From positions 806,001 through 870,000 of the forward strand of contig CP103032.1 in NCBI GenBank assembly GCA_024752435.1: DNA of 64,000 bases. The letters run 5' to 3'. The position numbers and the translations under genes are program-made. The notes below the pieces were generated by a model that saw only the letters and a list, made by a program, of their open reading frames with translations, was not told the origin of the DNA and ran no database searches. Shown here in pieces: positions 10,060 through 22,175 of the stretch; positions within the stretch are counted from its first letter, which is position 1, and each line of letters begins with the position of its first letter. This DNA is from Allantophomopsis cytisporea (Eukaryota; Ascomycota; Leotiomycetes; Phacidiales; Phacidiaceae).

Positions 10060-12307
10060 CTACACAGGCTCGCTCTTGACTCTCGTTCTATCAGCGGTCA
10101 ATATCTCCTCCGCTTTCCTTTTCCCCAGGACTCTCTCTGGGGTAGCGCCATCCCTTCTTGCCTCTGAGTGACAGCTGGCATGATATATCCTTCCAGCAAT
10201 CATGACAGCATCCATCCATACAAAATCCTGTGCATCATCTAACCACTTGGTGTCAAACTTCTCCTGGCAGATGGGACATACACTATTCGCTAGCACTGGA
10301 TCATCCGGAACAGCAATGTATTGCAGTTTCGGAGCCTTGATAGCCGAGGTATCGTTGTCTTGAGAAGAAGGGAAGCCGTTAGTGTTGGCAACTTGATCCT
10401 GGTCTGTCTCGCGAGTCTTGATCCAGTCAAGTTCATCGACATACCAACTACGGTGTTGACCTCTTTTCTCGGCTTCAGTCATACGTTGATGAACACGGAA
10501 ATGCCAGTCCATATGTGCCGTCTTCTTGGCCTTGCCTTCGGCGTCAGACTGGAATCGGCGGCCACATTGTGTGCAGGGCGCACCTAGTTTCTCGTAGAGA
10601 CCAGATATGAGATGGGGCCGTGGACTATAATAAGTTAGTGAGGATTCGATGACGTACGAAAATAACGTCCTACATTTTAAGAGAATTAGAATTTAGGACT
10701 ACATCGTTTGGAATCTCAGCAAGAGCAGGTCTTGGTACAACGTTGCTGAGAACAGGCGGGGTGGCGATGTAAGGTAGAGATGGAGGGAACCCGGGAGGCA
10801 AGGTACCAGATAATGCAGTTTGAGTAGTTGGTACACTGATAGGAGGAGTTGGAGTTACAGGTGGGAGCATACCAGCAGCTCTAAGTTTCTCGAGTAATGA
10901 GTTTGGGTCTGGCAAAGGGACAGCAGCAGGAGCAGGAACCGCTTGAACAGGAGCTGCCACTGGCTGCACATATGAAGCCTGGGGTGACTGAACAGGTAAT
11001 TTGGCAGGTAATGGGGGCGTTTGAGCCTGTGGAGTGGCGGATTGTCTGGCAAGTAGAGCAGCAAGAGCACCAGGTCCCAGCAAAGAGCTTAACGTCGGCT
11101 GCTGTTGAGCTGGCGGTGGCTGAACTACGACAGGAGCTGGTTGCGGTACCGGGACAGGAGCAGGTGCAACAGGCACAGTTAATTGTGTAACTTGACTTCT
11201 AATAAGGTCAAATTGCTCAGGGCTCAACTTCTGCTTAGACAGAACAATTTGAAGGTCAAGCAAGGCCCGCAACTTCTGCAGAAGGCCGTTATCAGCATTT
11301 CTGCCATATTCTGCTTTTGTGCTATCTATCAAATTTGCAACGTCACGATTTAAAGTGTCTAGACTAGCATCAGACACGCCAGAATTCTGATCAGGGACTT
11401 GTTGTTGCCAAGATGGCATAGATGACTGAGGTAGATATTGTGGTCTTGCAGAAGGCTAGAAGATGTTAGAATGCTGTGGATAAGGAGTACAACTATGGCA
11501 TACCTGTGGACTCGGGAATCGCTGTTGGCCGTACTGCTGGTTACCAAACTGCTGGCCGTTACCTTGTGGTGGATACTGTTGAGTGTAGCTTGGTGGATAT
11601 GTAGGGGGAGCGTATTGTGGGCGGATGGCATTGGGAGGAGTTGGTGTATTTCTGTACGGTTGCTGTGGCTGGGCTGAGCCTGGACGGTTACGACTAAGCA
11701 ATTGCCTCTGACTTCTCTCATGCTCTTGTTGAGCTTGAATAGCAGAAGTCTTAGCCTTGAAAAGAGCGGATTCAATAGGTCTCGTGACATCTACTGGGAA
11801 AACGGGGCGTGTGTCGATTGATCCTGGAACTGGCTCTTTCCATGTCTTCAACATTTCCTCCATCTTTCTTCGAACATTGCTATCCACTAATGCGTATGCC
11901 TCCATGAAGGTCGAGTATAGGCCACGTCCGAAAAATAGGGTATACGGCGTTCCAACATTTTTGACGACAGAATCGAGCACATAAAACGCGGGAAGTTTCT
12001 TCGCTGGTGCAATCTGGAGAAGAAAAGCGTGAGTAAGGTGTCAAAATATATCGAATTACGAATACAGATACATCGTTCACTAGAGGAGCTCTAGAACTAC
12101 TATTTGAAGAAGAAGAAGAAGAAGAGACATGATTCCTACCTTTTTGATGTGATCTTTAAGTGCTTCCGAAATGGCTAAGGCGTGCTCTGTATTTTCTTTT
12201 GCGATGACTGTTAGATTGCTGATTTCCCACCGAGAGTTCATTGTTAAATCTTCAAGGGCTCTTCGATAGTCTTCGGCGACTTCATCAGTGGAGATGGAGT
12301 AAGACAT
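10060..12307 (-). CDS. PCF11: mRNA cleavage and polyadenylation factor Pcf11
   Basis: A subunit of cleavage factor IA in the nucleus. It binds the RNA polymerase II C-terminal repeat and couples 3'-end formation to termination. Minus-strand exons 12140-12307, 11504-12013, 10674-11455 and 10060-10624 join in frame to 674 aa. The N-terminal CTD-interacting domain (about residues 1-135) begins MSYSISTDEVAEDYRRALED and contains LPAFYVLDSVVKNVG. A Pro/Gln/Tyr-rich linker follows (about 160-230), then a Pro/Ala/Val-rich region. The C-terminal third has two zinc-binding patches: CTQCGRRF with the following DWHFRVHQR, and CPICQEKFD with YHASCH. The Clp1-binding region lies between them (WYVDELDW). 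Intron 1 carries a GAA/TTC repeat at 12105-12124. Domain order fits Pcf11 throughout. Confidence 0.93.
12105..12124. repeat. GAA/TTC trinucleotide repeat in a Pcf11 intron
   Basis: About six to seven GAA units. On the coding (minus) strand they read as a CTT tract inside intron 1 of the Pcf11 gene, where it could act as extra polypyrimidine sequence. Confidence 0.8.
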
Positions 12308-13143
12308 GATGGGCTATACAGAAGAGAGACACCGAAGAGCTTCAGAGGACAGTTGTGCTTGTTGTGAGGATGGCAGAACAGCTGTGAAGAAAGTCAGGCA
12401 GCTTGTGGAGAGGTAACTCCGATCTCCCTTTGGTTGCAAGCAGCAACGACACAAGAACGATCAACGAAAGCTTTCTCAACAGCAGCTATCTAGGTCCATG
12501 CAAAGTGTTCAGATCTCCCAATGTGAAGAGCTAGTAGCGTGTATTTGATGATTCTTATTCCTCTTCCAGCCTCCTTAACAACCGCCTTGCTCAGAAGCTC
12601 AACTCTTGTTCGCGATCCCCAAGCCTCAGCCTTAAACAAACCACCCCCTCTTGATGTGCGATACTTACTATCGCTCGGTGTCAGAGCGATACTAGTTCGG
12701 TATACCGATTTACGTTGATGGTGTAGATCAAGTCGGAGATGTCGTGGGTGGTTGGTGGTAGGTTACAGAGAAGTAGACATATATGAGGTGGTTGAAAGTG
12801 AGCAAGCCTTTTGCGGAGTTCTGAACACCAGAGCCTTGCGCTAATTGAACAGCAGTCCCAGCTTCGGTACTGAACACTGTGGCCTGACTCACAAGGCGCA
12901 AATACATGCTTCCGCAGGCACGCAGGCCAGTGCAACGTCACTGGCACGAGAGCGAACTGAGACTAGGTAGAGGGGAGTACACCAATCTCCGATAAGAACT
13001 TCAAATACCTTACTTACCTGATCATATCACCCTTACATAGCTTGGCTTCTCAGGACACTACATATATCCACTGGATCCTGCGAGCATAACATAACACTTC
13101 CAAGTACATACAATCAATACTACATATACCTTCCAAAACAGAA
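12308..13143. other. Divergent promoter region, Pcf11 and I9 inhibitor
   Basis: No gene is seen. The two flanking genes point away from each other, so this 0.8 kb must hold both promoters. A TATA-like ACATATATCC lies near 13060, roughly 80 nt before the inhibitor ATG. Confidence 0.5.
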
Positions 13144-13497
13144 ATGAAGCTCTCCCTTATTACTGCTGTCCTCGCGCTCGCCGTCGGCTCTTTGGCCGCC
13201 GTGCAACCCCAGAAATCCGTCATTGTCAGCTACGAGCAATCTACTCCCGATTCGTACATCGAGCAGGCCAAGGAGGCTATCGTTGCGGCTGGCGGAAAAA
13301 TCACTCACACTTATTCTCTTATCAAGTAAGTATCACAGAAGGGCATTCGTAGCAATACTCAGCAGCTGATCTTTTATCCCAGGGGTTTCGCTGCCATCGC
13401 CCCAGCCAAGGTTCTGGACAGTGTTCAGGCCTGGGGATCCGAGCATGAAGTCAACATCGAGGAGGACTCTCCGGTAGGCATCAATAACCAACACTAA
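13144..13497 (+). CDS. Small secreted peptidase-inhibitor I9 domain protein
   Basis: A stand-alone relative of the subtilisin propeptide, of the same type as fungal serine-proteinase inhibitors such as yeast Pbi2 and Pleurotus POIA1. It probably inhibits or chaperones a subtilisin-like protease. Exons 13144-13325 and 13383-13497 join to 98 aa. A clear signal peptide (MKLSLITAVLALAVGSLAA) is followed by the I9 fold: VIVSYEQSTP, IVAAGGKITHTYSLIKGF (the Lys codon spans the intron), APAKVLDSV and NIEEDSP. The C-terminus VGINNQH differs from the family's usual short acidic end. A possible second intron from 13474 with an acceptor at about 13528 would replace it by a longer tail; I prefer the unspliced form because its length matches the family. 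Confidence 0.82.
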
Positions 13498-13888
13498 AGT
13501 ATGCGGGAAAAGAGGTACGACACTCAGGATTTCAAGATATGGATGGGGGTCTCACATATGGGGAACTGGGTGGGTAATTTCCAGAGGACTGGATGCAAAG
13601 AATTGGCGTTGAGAGACTGGTTGGGATATCAAATTCGATTCTTCTTTAATATTCTTCATTAAAAAAAACAAAAAAAAAGAACTCGTTTGATATTAGCTGC
13701 TTGATCGTAGCTTAAGATGCAACTAAGCCTTGACTATCGAAGATATTCATAAGAGTCGACCATTACCCGAAAGATCCGAGTGTACACAGCAATATCTAGA
13801 GCGTCTCAGCCCGTCCCTATAAATGTCTTCGCTCATAACGAGAAACGACTAAAGGATTTGGTTTTCTAAAACTTACTCTGAAGTATCT

Positions 13889-14879
13889 TCAGATCTCCTC
13901 CATGTCCTCAAAGTCGTCTAGTACAGGCCAATCACCAACCTCAACTCGCTCAGGTCTAACAAATACACCTCTCTTGCTTCCCTCGCCACCTTCCCAGTAC
14001 CTGGTTCCCGCAATACTGCCATCGTTCTTACCAACCGGCTCATCCAGTTGGATACCAACCCAAGCGCCTAACCCTCCAGGAATTTCTTTCACCTCACCAA
14101 CGTACTTGATTTCTCCTCTTCTGGAGTCCTCGCCTCCAACTCTGCAACGTCTGCCAACAGCAATATTTCGGGACTCAACTTCTTGAGCAGAAGCAGCAAT
14201 CTTGGCGGCTTCAAGAGAAGGAGCATTTGGGTCAAAACGACCCAGCTTTTGAGCCTTCTTCCACGCTAAAACACTGTCTGACTTCTTCTCGTATTCTTCC
14301 GCTGGAAGAACATATTTATCCACGGCTGAGGCATCGCTGTAGTTGGGTCTTGCACCTGGTGGACGCGTGTCTGCTACCTGTATGGACTGTCAGACTCACT
14401 GAATGAGCAGGTGTAGATACCTGAAGCAGATCGAAACTGTTTGGAAACATGATCAAACGTTTTGACAAGCTCTATAGGAGAGCAGAATCCCACGTGATAC
14501 ACATAACAAAGAACATGGGTTGCGGGTCTAAAATTTCTACTTCTAGAAGCAGGAAGGTAACAAGGACTCGGTAGCGTCTTGGATGAAGATGCAAATGATG
14601 ATACAATGAAAACGATGGGTCGTTACTTACATGCAGCTCAGCATACTGTGCCAGCGGGAAGTGAGCTAGCTGAGTGTTTTCCTCATCAGTGGCTTGAACA
14701 GCAACATCCCCACCGATGCCACGAAGAGTAATCTTCTGGGAGAGCGGTGGGATACCAGTAACAGGTTCAAGTTTCGCCTTGAGCTGGCCGATAGTCCAGG
14801 AAGGTGTAATACGGCGCTCTGAGGAGGAATTCTCGGAAACCACCTGCAGAATGATGTCGCCTGCTGTTTGAAAACTCAT
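13889..14879 (-). CDS. Tubulin-folding cofactor B (CAP-Gly protein)
   Basis: The cytosolic alpha-tubulin chaperone cofactor (TBCB; Alf1 in budding yeast, Alp11 in fission yeast). Minus-strand exons 14631-14879 and 13889-14377 join in phase 0 to 245 aa. The N-terminus (about 1-83) is a ubiquitin-like domain, starting MSFQTAGDIILQVVSENSSS. The middle carries the family signature KYVLPAEEYEKKSDSVLAWKK. The C-terminal CAP-Gly domain (about 155-225) includes GEIKYVGEVKEIPGGLGAWV and GRRCRVG. The protein ends DMEEI, the acidic tail that binds cofactor E and alpha-tubulin. The 253-nt intron is long for this window, but joining ELH to VADTRPPG restores the family sequence without a further exon. Confidence 0.92.
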
Positions 14880-17800
14880 GTTGGCAATTGGGGCTGTGCC
14901 GTATCGGATTGTTTCTGAGACGGTTCGGCGTGCTTGAAGTGTATGCTTAGGGGTCTTGCTGATCGAACACGTGCCGGTGAAGTTTGAGCGAGATACTCCT
15001 GGAGGATTGGGCGCTTGCCAGGGAACTTGCTGATTGTTTCTGTGCTGTACAACAAGATCCTGGGGATTGTATCAGAAGTTTATTTTAATTTTATGAGCTT
15101 CTGAATTCCTGGTAATGGTGGCTGAATTTCTCGATGGAGACAAGTTGTTATGTTTCGTTCTTGGCTGTTGATTATCAATTGCCTGTCACGAAGTGGAAAG
15201 GGACACAGAAAATGTCCCACATGGTGCCTGATGATTCTGTCGGTCTGGTCAAGCCACTCCCGCCTCCATCGACTGAGCCACAACTGCCATTCGCGAAAGA
15301 GGATCTGAACCAGAACGCACTGAAAGAACGACCGAGGAACCGAAGGAAGAGAGCATGGTGGTCATCGCGGCTCTTTTGCACAACTATGTAGCCAACACAT
15401 GCCATATGCAGTGAGTTGTCAACCTGAAAATTTCTACTCTGTAGATCAGACTGTCGATAATAATAGGTCACTTCTCGATTTAATATGTACAGAGCACTTA
15501 GCGTGACCATCCAATATATTCCTCGATTGTGCCGAAAGTGCACTGTCTGAGCGTTCTTGTTCTCCATTATTATTCTTGATGATCATAGATTGTTGCATTG
15601 GGTTTAACTTCACAGTTACGTATGGAGAACTTACGTGTGTACCATTGGTTCTCATCTACATGAAGCCAAATCCCACGATCTTGATATTCTCCAGAGTGCA
15701 TTGACGAGCTGATGAAGGAGTAGTGGATAGATTCACTATTGGTACACATGACACATTCGAACGAGAGACTCAAAATCCGGACAAAGTAGTAGACCTTGCG
15801 ACAGAGGGGGTGACGTTCAAGTTTTCCTCGAAGTTGGAGATACCCTGTCCTCGCCGCTCAAACACGTCAGGGTTTCGACTCTGCCGTACCAGTGCCAGAT
15901 AATCATGTATTGTGTAGGTACGGCGCCGCACTCCCGAGAAGTCCAGCTCTTCAACTCCAGCTTCCCTTCTTCTCAAGCCCAGCAAACATGGTCCACTCCA
16001 AACACCCCGGGAACGAAGCCATGGAATGAAGCATCAAGCTGGAGTATCCAGAATATCTGTCCTTGCTCTCTTGCTTTCTAACTCCACCAATGACCGGTAC
16101 TGCCGCAACGCTGATGCTGAATACCTTGACCATCATGCAACTACTGCAGCAGCTCAAGCTCAATCCAATATTACAGAATAGACAAATGACGATGGTGTAA
16201 AGGCATAACGTCGGTAGGCTATCAGCGGCACATCGCACACAATGATACAGACCGACGGACGAGGAAGTATTCTTTGTTTTGTTTTTTGTTTTGCATACAA
16301 GGAGCTTGAATACCATTGATGCACCGCTCACCTCTTCTTCCCACAATCCACATAAAGCTCATTGTAAGATGGTAAGCAAACGGAGGTTGAAGTTGATGAA
16401 CTGTGAGACAGAATCAGCAGTGAGGCAGACTGCAGTTCGGAGGTTTGGGCGAAATAGAGAGGTTTTGCTGCTGCCGCAATGCATGCTCTATGCATCCATC
16501 GCTCACCTCCTGACATGTCACTAGAGATAGAAGAAGTAAGAGTTACGACTCTAGGGGTCACCATCTCATCCTTCGTTTCTTCAGCACTGCCGTGTACTAC
16601 CGTGTACTACTTAATACTTCCGAGGAGTCGAATACAATAGGGTTTGTCTTGTCTTAGATGAATAGATGTTGTAATAATGCCCGTCACGGAACCGTGCTTC
16701 TCCCGTCTCTGTGAATAAGGCACGGCGTAACCATGGTAAGGTAGCCAGCGTATTCAACTAATACACGCCATTAAGATTGTAGTTTGAGACTTCTCTCTCT
16801 TAGAAACGCGGAGATGGTGAACTACCAAAACATGGTATACTTCGGTCAGTCCGCACAGTCATTAGGTATCATTAATACCGTATGGCCAGATCTTTAGACT
16901 CATCCGATATGCATATCTATCTACCTACGCCTTCTCACTCATTCATTCCCTTTGCCTCGGAACGCTTGATATCCGTCATGATAGAGCACAGACATTTCAT
17001 TGGCAAAAATAAACAAGGTAAGTGAGCACGCAAGTAATATTTTCTTGTTTCTCTGGTCAGCCGCATACTTAAGTTCTTCGCCGACGCGACTTGCTAGATC
17101 TTCTGTAAATTAGACTTCCGGCACGGGTTGATTGGTACCTGACTAAGATACTAATGAGTAGCCGTAGAGAGCTAACTTACCTTACTAAGTAAGAATATTG
17201 ATCAAGACATGTAGTGTGAAATACGAACTGAGATACATAATCGTACCTCAGCTTGGCACTCGTGACAGCTTTCTAGTTGTGGATGCTTGGTTATTCTGCT
17301 GTCTCAAGCAGAGAGCACAAAACAAGGTTGGACTGACCAGCCGGCGCCTCATCTACAGATTTATTATTGATTGAACCCATCATGTTCGTTGTCTCTCTCT
17401 CTTCTTCTTCTTCTTCTTCTTACTTTTGCTACCATTTGAAGTACAAGTACATACTTTTTCCACATCTGCTCACGGCATGATCTGGTGGTCGAAGCTTTTC
17501 ATGAAAATTCTACGAATGGTTGAGTTACATTAGAGTTTCTCCATTTCCGAGACCTCTAGAGCCAGTTCACCAGTTCACGGAGTGACATTGGCGTGAAAAA
17601 TGATCACGAATACGCCGATGTGGACACTGTCGGAGTTCAACCATGGTATCGTAGAGAGAGTATCGCAGGCACAAAAAGTAAATATACTTCCATATTCCAA
17701 TCACCTTGTGTTACACGACTCCATGGTCACACGGCATCAGCCAAGCTGGTGTTCCAATGCACATCAATCTGATAGAACTTGAAGCAGCCGCACATCAGCT

Positions 17801-20800
17801 CACCAAATGACAATCCAATTGTCACTAATGCAGCGCATTCTACCTTTGTCAAGGCACGATTAAGGTCTACACCGCTAGACGTGGGCAGCCGTCGGTACCA
17901 GCCTCAACACGCGCAGAATCGAACCAGATCCTTGGGTCAGTTGTACACGTCCTGCGCTCATCCTGATTGGTTGAGATGAAGGAGCTGCAAACGCAACGTT
18001 TACCAAGCGATTTCAAACCATCAGTGGGTGAGGTCGTGTACTTGGATACTCAGCCAGTGCAGACAAAACACCTTCTGGATCCCGCAGGAAGAGAAAGGAA
18101 TCCCGTTCAACGTTGTTCGAAACTGACAGCACTGACCCACTAGTCTGCATCCTGCACTCCGTACCTAAAAAAGAACTAAGGAGTGTTTTTTTAATTTTTA
18201 TGTCAAAAGGCTTCAGCAATGATGGTGTGGGAGCGACGGAGCGAAAGGTTACGTATGAGCTTGAGTGCTTGACCAGGCGTGGCTGGAGATCATGGTTCAT
18301 GAGAGCAATGCATGCCCTGTGAAGCCCTGAAGGATTAACGTCGCATTGACCCGTTCGTCGGCAGTCGAATTCCGGACCCTCCTCTTAGGCATTGCCAGGT
18401 CTCACCGTCATGAAGCGCATAGTATGACCTATATAGATATGTAGCACGCAATATATGTTGCAACGGAGGGAGTCTCGGTGGAAAGCGAGCGAAGTTGGTG
18501 TATGATGAACGAGAAGACAGCAATCAATAATGATGTCGACGAGTGAATGACGATTCCTGATCGAATTGTCGGCTCCCCTTAGCGACTGCCTCATCCAGCA
18601 ATATCTACGGAGTGATGAGTAAAGTAAGATAAAGTGGTGACAAGGCATCGGTAGCGAAAGGCGATATGTGTAGCATGTCTGCGTACATACACAGTAAATA
18701 CCATTATTTGTCGCTTATTGATGCGTGGCTATGCTCTCACTCTTCGAGAAGAAAGGGAGGAATGTGTAGCATATGGCAGCCGGATAATGTGTTTTTGCTG
18801 TGAGGTAATGGATGTGGTGTGCATGGTTTCCCTCCAGGACATCCCCGTATCATCACCCATTATTACATGGTTGATAATAGCAGAAGAAAAGAGCCCAAGC
18901 CTCAAACAATCCTTAAGGGCATACAAGACTTGCAGGAACACCAAATGCAACAGTCCTGAGTAAACGTGCGTGATCTCCAGATAAGATGCACAGACTACGG
19001 ATCCAATATGGCAGGTACAGGTCGCAGGGCGGATAAGCATTGAGACGGATTGTAGGGCATGTCAAAAATACCTACCTATCTGTTGAGCACCTGTGAAGCT
19101 AATGATGTATTTACAACGGTGAGGAAACGAGATATGAGGGGGTGTGGTGCGGTGCGGTGCAGCGTGGAAGCGATGAAGAGATGCAAAGACGAGGTGTTGA
19201 GCATATTGATAGTCTGAGTGTGGATGTGATGGTGTACGGGTATGCATTTTTTTTTCAAATGAGCTCCGTATGCGGACATGATGATATGGCGGGCCTATCG
19301 GTAGAATTGGGAAGAGGCTTGTTGCTGAATCGATGAGGAGGAGAAGAAGTTGACTGGGCTTGGATGAGGAGATGAGGATTCCATGATCCATCCATCCATT
19401 TCTCCTAGAACAGAAGCGCAGTTATTTAGGATGCGTTCTAGCTCGCGTTTCAGATCTTCGACTTTGACCGGGTTCCTCGATGACGATCTCCTTACTCCTA
19501 CATCACGTTTCAAATGCTTCCATTCCACCTTCTAGAGTCAGGGCCCCGGTCGACACATTTCCATGCACATCACCATGCCGAGTCCATTGAATTCCTGCCC
19601 ATCCCTACCACAATCCCTTTGTCACCATGGACAGAATGGTAGGAGCAGACTATTCTGTTCTGTTTGATCATGCGATACATGCCAGATGCGACGATGTGCC
19701 CTTCCAAACCTTCCATCGCTTAGAGAAAGGAAGAAAAGGAAGCCTCCATTTTCAAGGGGCCTGGTTCAAGTTCATGTAGGAATAGGAGTCATGATGATGT
19801 TATGCACCTTGAGCCTTGAGCCCCCCCCTCTCCCATGCTGTGGTCGTCGTCGTTCCGAGGCTTCATGTGTGCGTTCATACATACTTGTACTTAAAAGTAA
19901 ACATGAATAGAATCATAATGAAGTTGTATTAAGGTCGCACGCACACCACCCCAAACTTCCATTGTGTAATGTGTTTTCTCGAGCTTCTGCTCCGTGATGC
20001 CCATACACCCATAATTAGATTATTCACTTATGGACTGCCAATACAGTTCAAACCTCTTTCTGGGCATCTCCACACAATGTCTCGATCCTTGCCAACCCTG
20101 ACATCCACAACATCGTCCACTCACTGACCACATACTATCGGCCACATCAAAACCACTCCACACGCTCCCAGACCCCCTGTCCACCCCAACCACAATCCAT
20201 TTCCTTCATATAACCATACCTGGACTCAGACAAACTGACAGACTGAGCAGAGGGACAGGAAGATAGTGCCGCCGTCCAGTCAGTTTAGTTAGTTACTTCA
20301 GAGATATCTCGCTATGTATTGCACACCACACCCCCACCACCACCATCATCAAGCCTACACCCCTCTTCCACTCCTCCTTCACCTACTCTCAGCGCCTCAA
20401 CCGGATAGTCAGCCACCAAAAGTACATTGCACTCTATCTGCCTGACTACTTCGTGCATCTTTCCGGTTATCATGTTTGCCTCGAAATATGCTTCGCATGC
20501 CTTGTCCCTGGCCTGGTCTCACTTCCCAAACCCTGGTTCCGGTTCGAAGGACAGACCCCTCCCCAGTCCCATCCCCCGATATGCTGTAGCACGCTAGCCT
20601 CAGATCGAGAAAGCAAAACGCAAAAGAAGAAAACAAAAAAGGCAAAGGACAGACGGAACGTAGGGCAGAGAAATTAAAGGTGTTTAGTATCACAGCCCTT
20701 TCTGTTTCTTCTTCTTGTTCTGTCTATTATCCACAGCATGGAGTGAGGCATGTCCAGCAGAGCAAGATTGCGCATCATCAATTAGCCCTACAACCCTGCA

Positions 20801-22175
20801 CCTGGGCTGAAGAAACGGGTCTGGGTACTCTACTGCTGCTCTGGCAGTCCGGGATCACGCCCATTGTGAATGCTTCCTTCTTTGGGCATCAGGGACATGA
20901 CATGGGGCCAAAAAAGACAATTGACGTATGGTCCCGTTGGTGAGCTGTGACTACGCTGGCCTCCTGCCGAACGGAAATTCTTCCTGTCCAGACATATCAA
21001 TATGTAACGATTTTTTGGGGGTTGGCTGTATGATTTTGTATGGACGGTGACGATGATGTAGTATATATGTCTATATGTCTATATATCCATATGTACATAC
21101 ATACATACTTTAGGAATCATTCGAATAAGAAGTATGTTATGGTGCGGCGTAGGATAATGTAAGGTGAGGTGAGGTAGCCATGGTAGCTAGCTATCTAGAC
21201 ACTTTAGCTATAATAGACGTCGGAGGAATAGAGGAGGCTTAGCAGATTCCCAGGCCCCCGGTTGTCTACATACAGCTCATGGTAAGGTATGGTGCTGGAA
21301 TTGTTCTTCCCCTTCAATGCTGCTACAGATTTAGAGCTACATACGCACCTGTCAAAGGTGATCTACGCTAGCCACGTCCATACGACTTAACATGGAATAT
21401 GGACCTGGTGGACGGACCAGGGCACATATGCCCATTCGACATCTTACCTCCAACTCCACCTCCTCTGTGAATAACAAATAATAATAATAATGGGTCCCCC
21501 TCGTTCCTTCGTCACCAACTTAGATCTGTTTGACCATCGTTTTTTTTCTCTTCTATTTTGACGTATCGTCTTCAAGGAACTTTCATCGGAGTAACATACT
21601 CTCATACACACGCAATACATACCCGCGGTTGAGGAAAAAAAAGAGAAACAGGAAAGGCTTCTTATGATTCCCAAAACCCGGCCTTACTTTTGCTGCTACT
21701 ATTTCCAGACTATCAAAGTCCTGCTTCCTACTTCCTGCTTCCTACTTCCCTCAAGACCTGTTCAGACCTTATGCTTAAAGTCGCCGGACATCAAACATTC
21801 TGTGGCAAAAAGATCTACCGTCATCTCTCTACTCGTAATTGCATTTCAGCCCGAACCTTCGTTTCATAACTTGGGATGCAAAAGGTTCACCACATCCCAC
21901 CACCTCATACTTTAAAGCACACTCTATTTCCCGTTCTCCGAAGCCAATTCCCAGGCCATCTGGATAGCGACTCTTGAGCCCAAGCTCCAACTTGCATAAC
22001 GCTGATAACACCTGCTTCATCCGATATCTTTCCAGAGAGAAAGAGAAAAGAGAGACTAGCTTCACTTCCGGGACGATCATCGAGGACAAGAATATTTAAT
22101 TACAACCAAACAGCCTCGCACAATTATACCGTACATCATCTTTATACGTTCTTTTATTTATCTTATTCCTCACAG
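14880..22175. other. 7.3-kb stretch without a recognisable gene
   Basis: None of the reading frames here looks like a known family or shows a convincing exon chain. The base composition is balanced and not AT-rich, so this is not a mutated-repeat island. It contains simple repeats (CTT at about 17393-17421; TATG/CATA steps at about 21058-21108), C-rich tracts at about 20100-20410, and pyrimidine-rich DNA near 21460-22170 before the Myb gene. The last 0.5-1 kb is probably the Myb gene's promoter and long leader. The rest could hold non-coding RNAs, orphan genes or long-range control DNA, none of which I can demonstrate. Confidence 0.5.
17393..17421. repeat. CT/CTT simple repeat
   Basis: A run of CT followed by about seven CTT/TTC units in non-coding DNA. 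Confidence 0.85.

Noticed and set aside
14378..14630. Extra exon inside the tubulin cofactor B intron
   Set aside because: An open segment (MFPNSFDLLQ) exists, but joining ELH directly to VADTRPPG matches the family without it.
18335..18412. Possible tRNA-like B-box word (GGAATTCGAC) on the minus strand
   Set aside because: No matching A box, acceptor stem or anticodon arm could be folded by eye. A similar word (GGTTCGATTC, minus strand) near 17922 failed in the same way.
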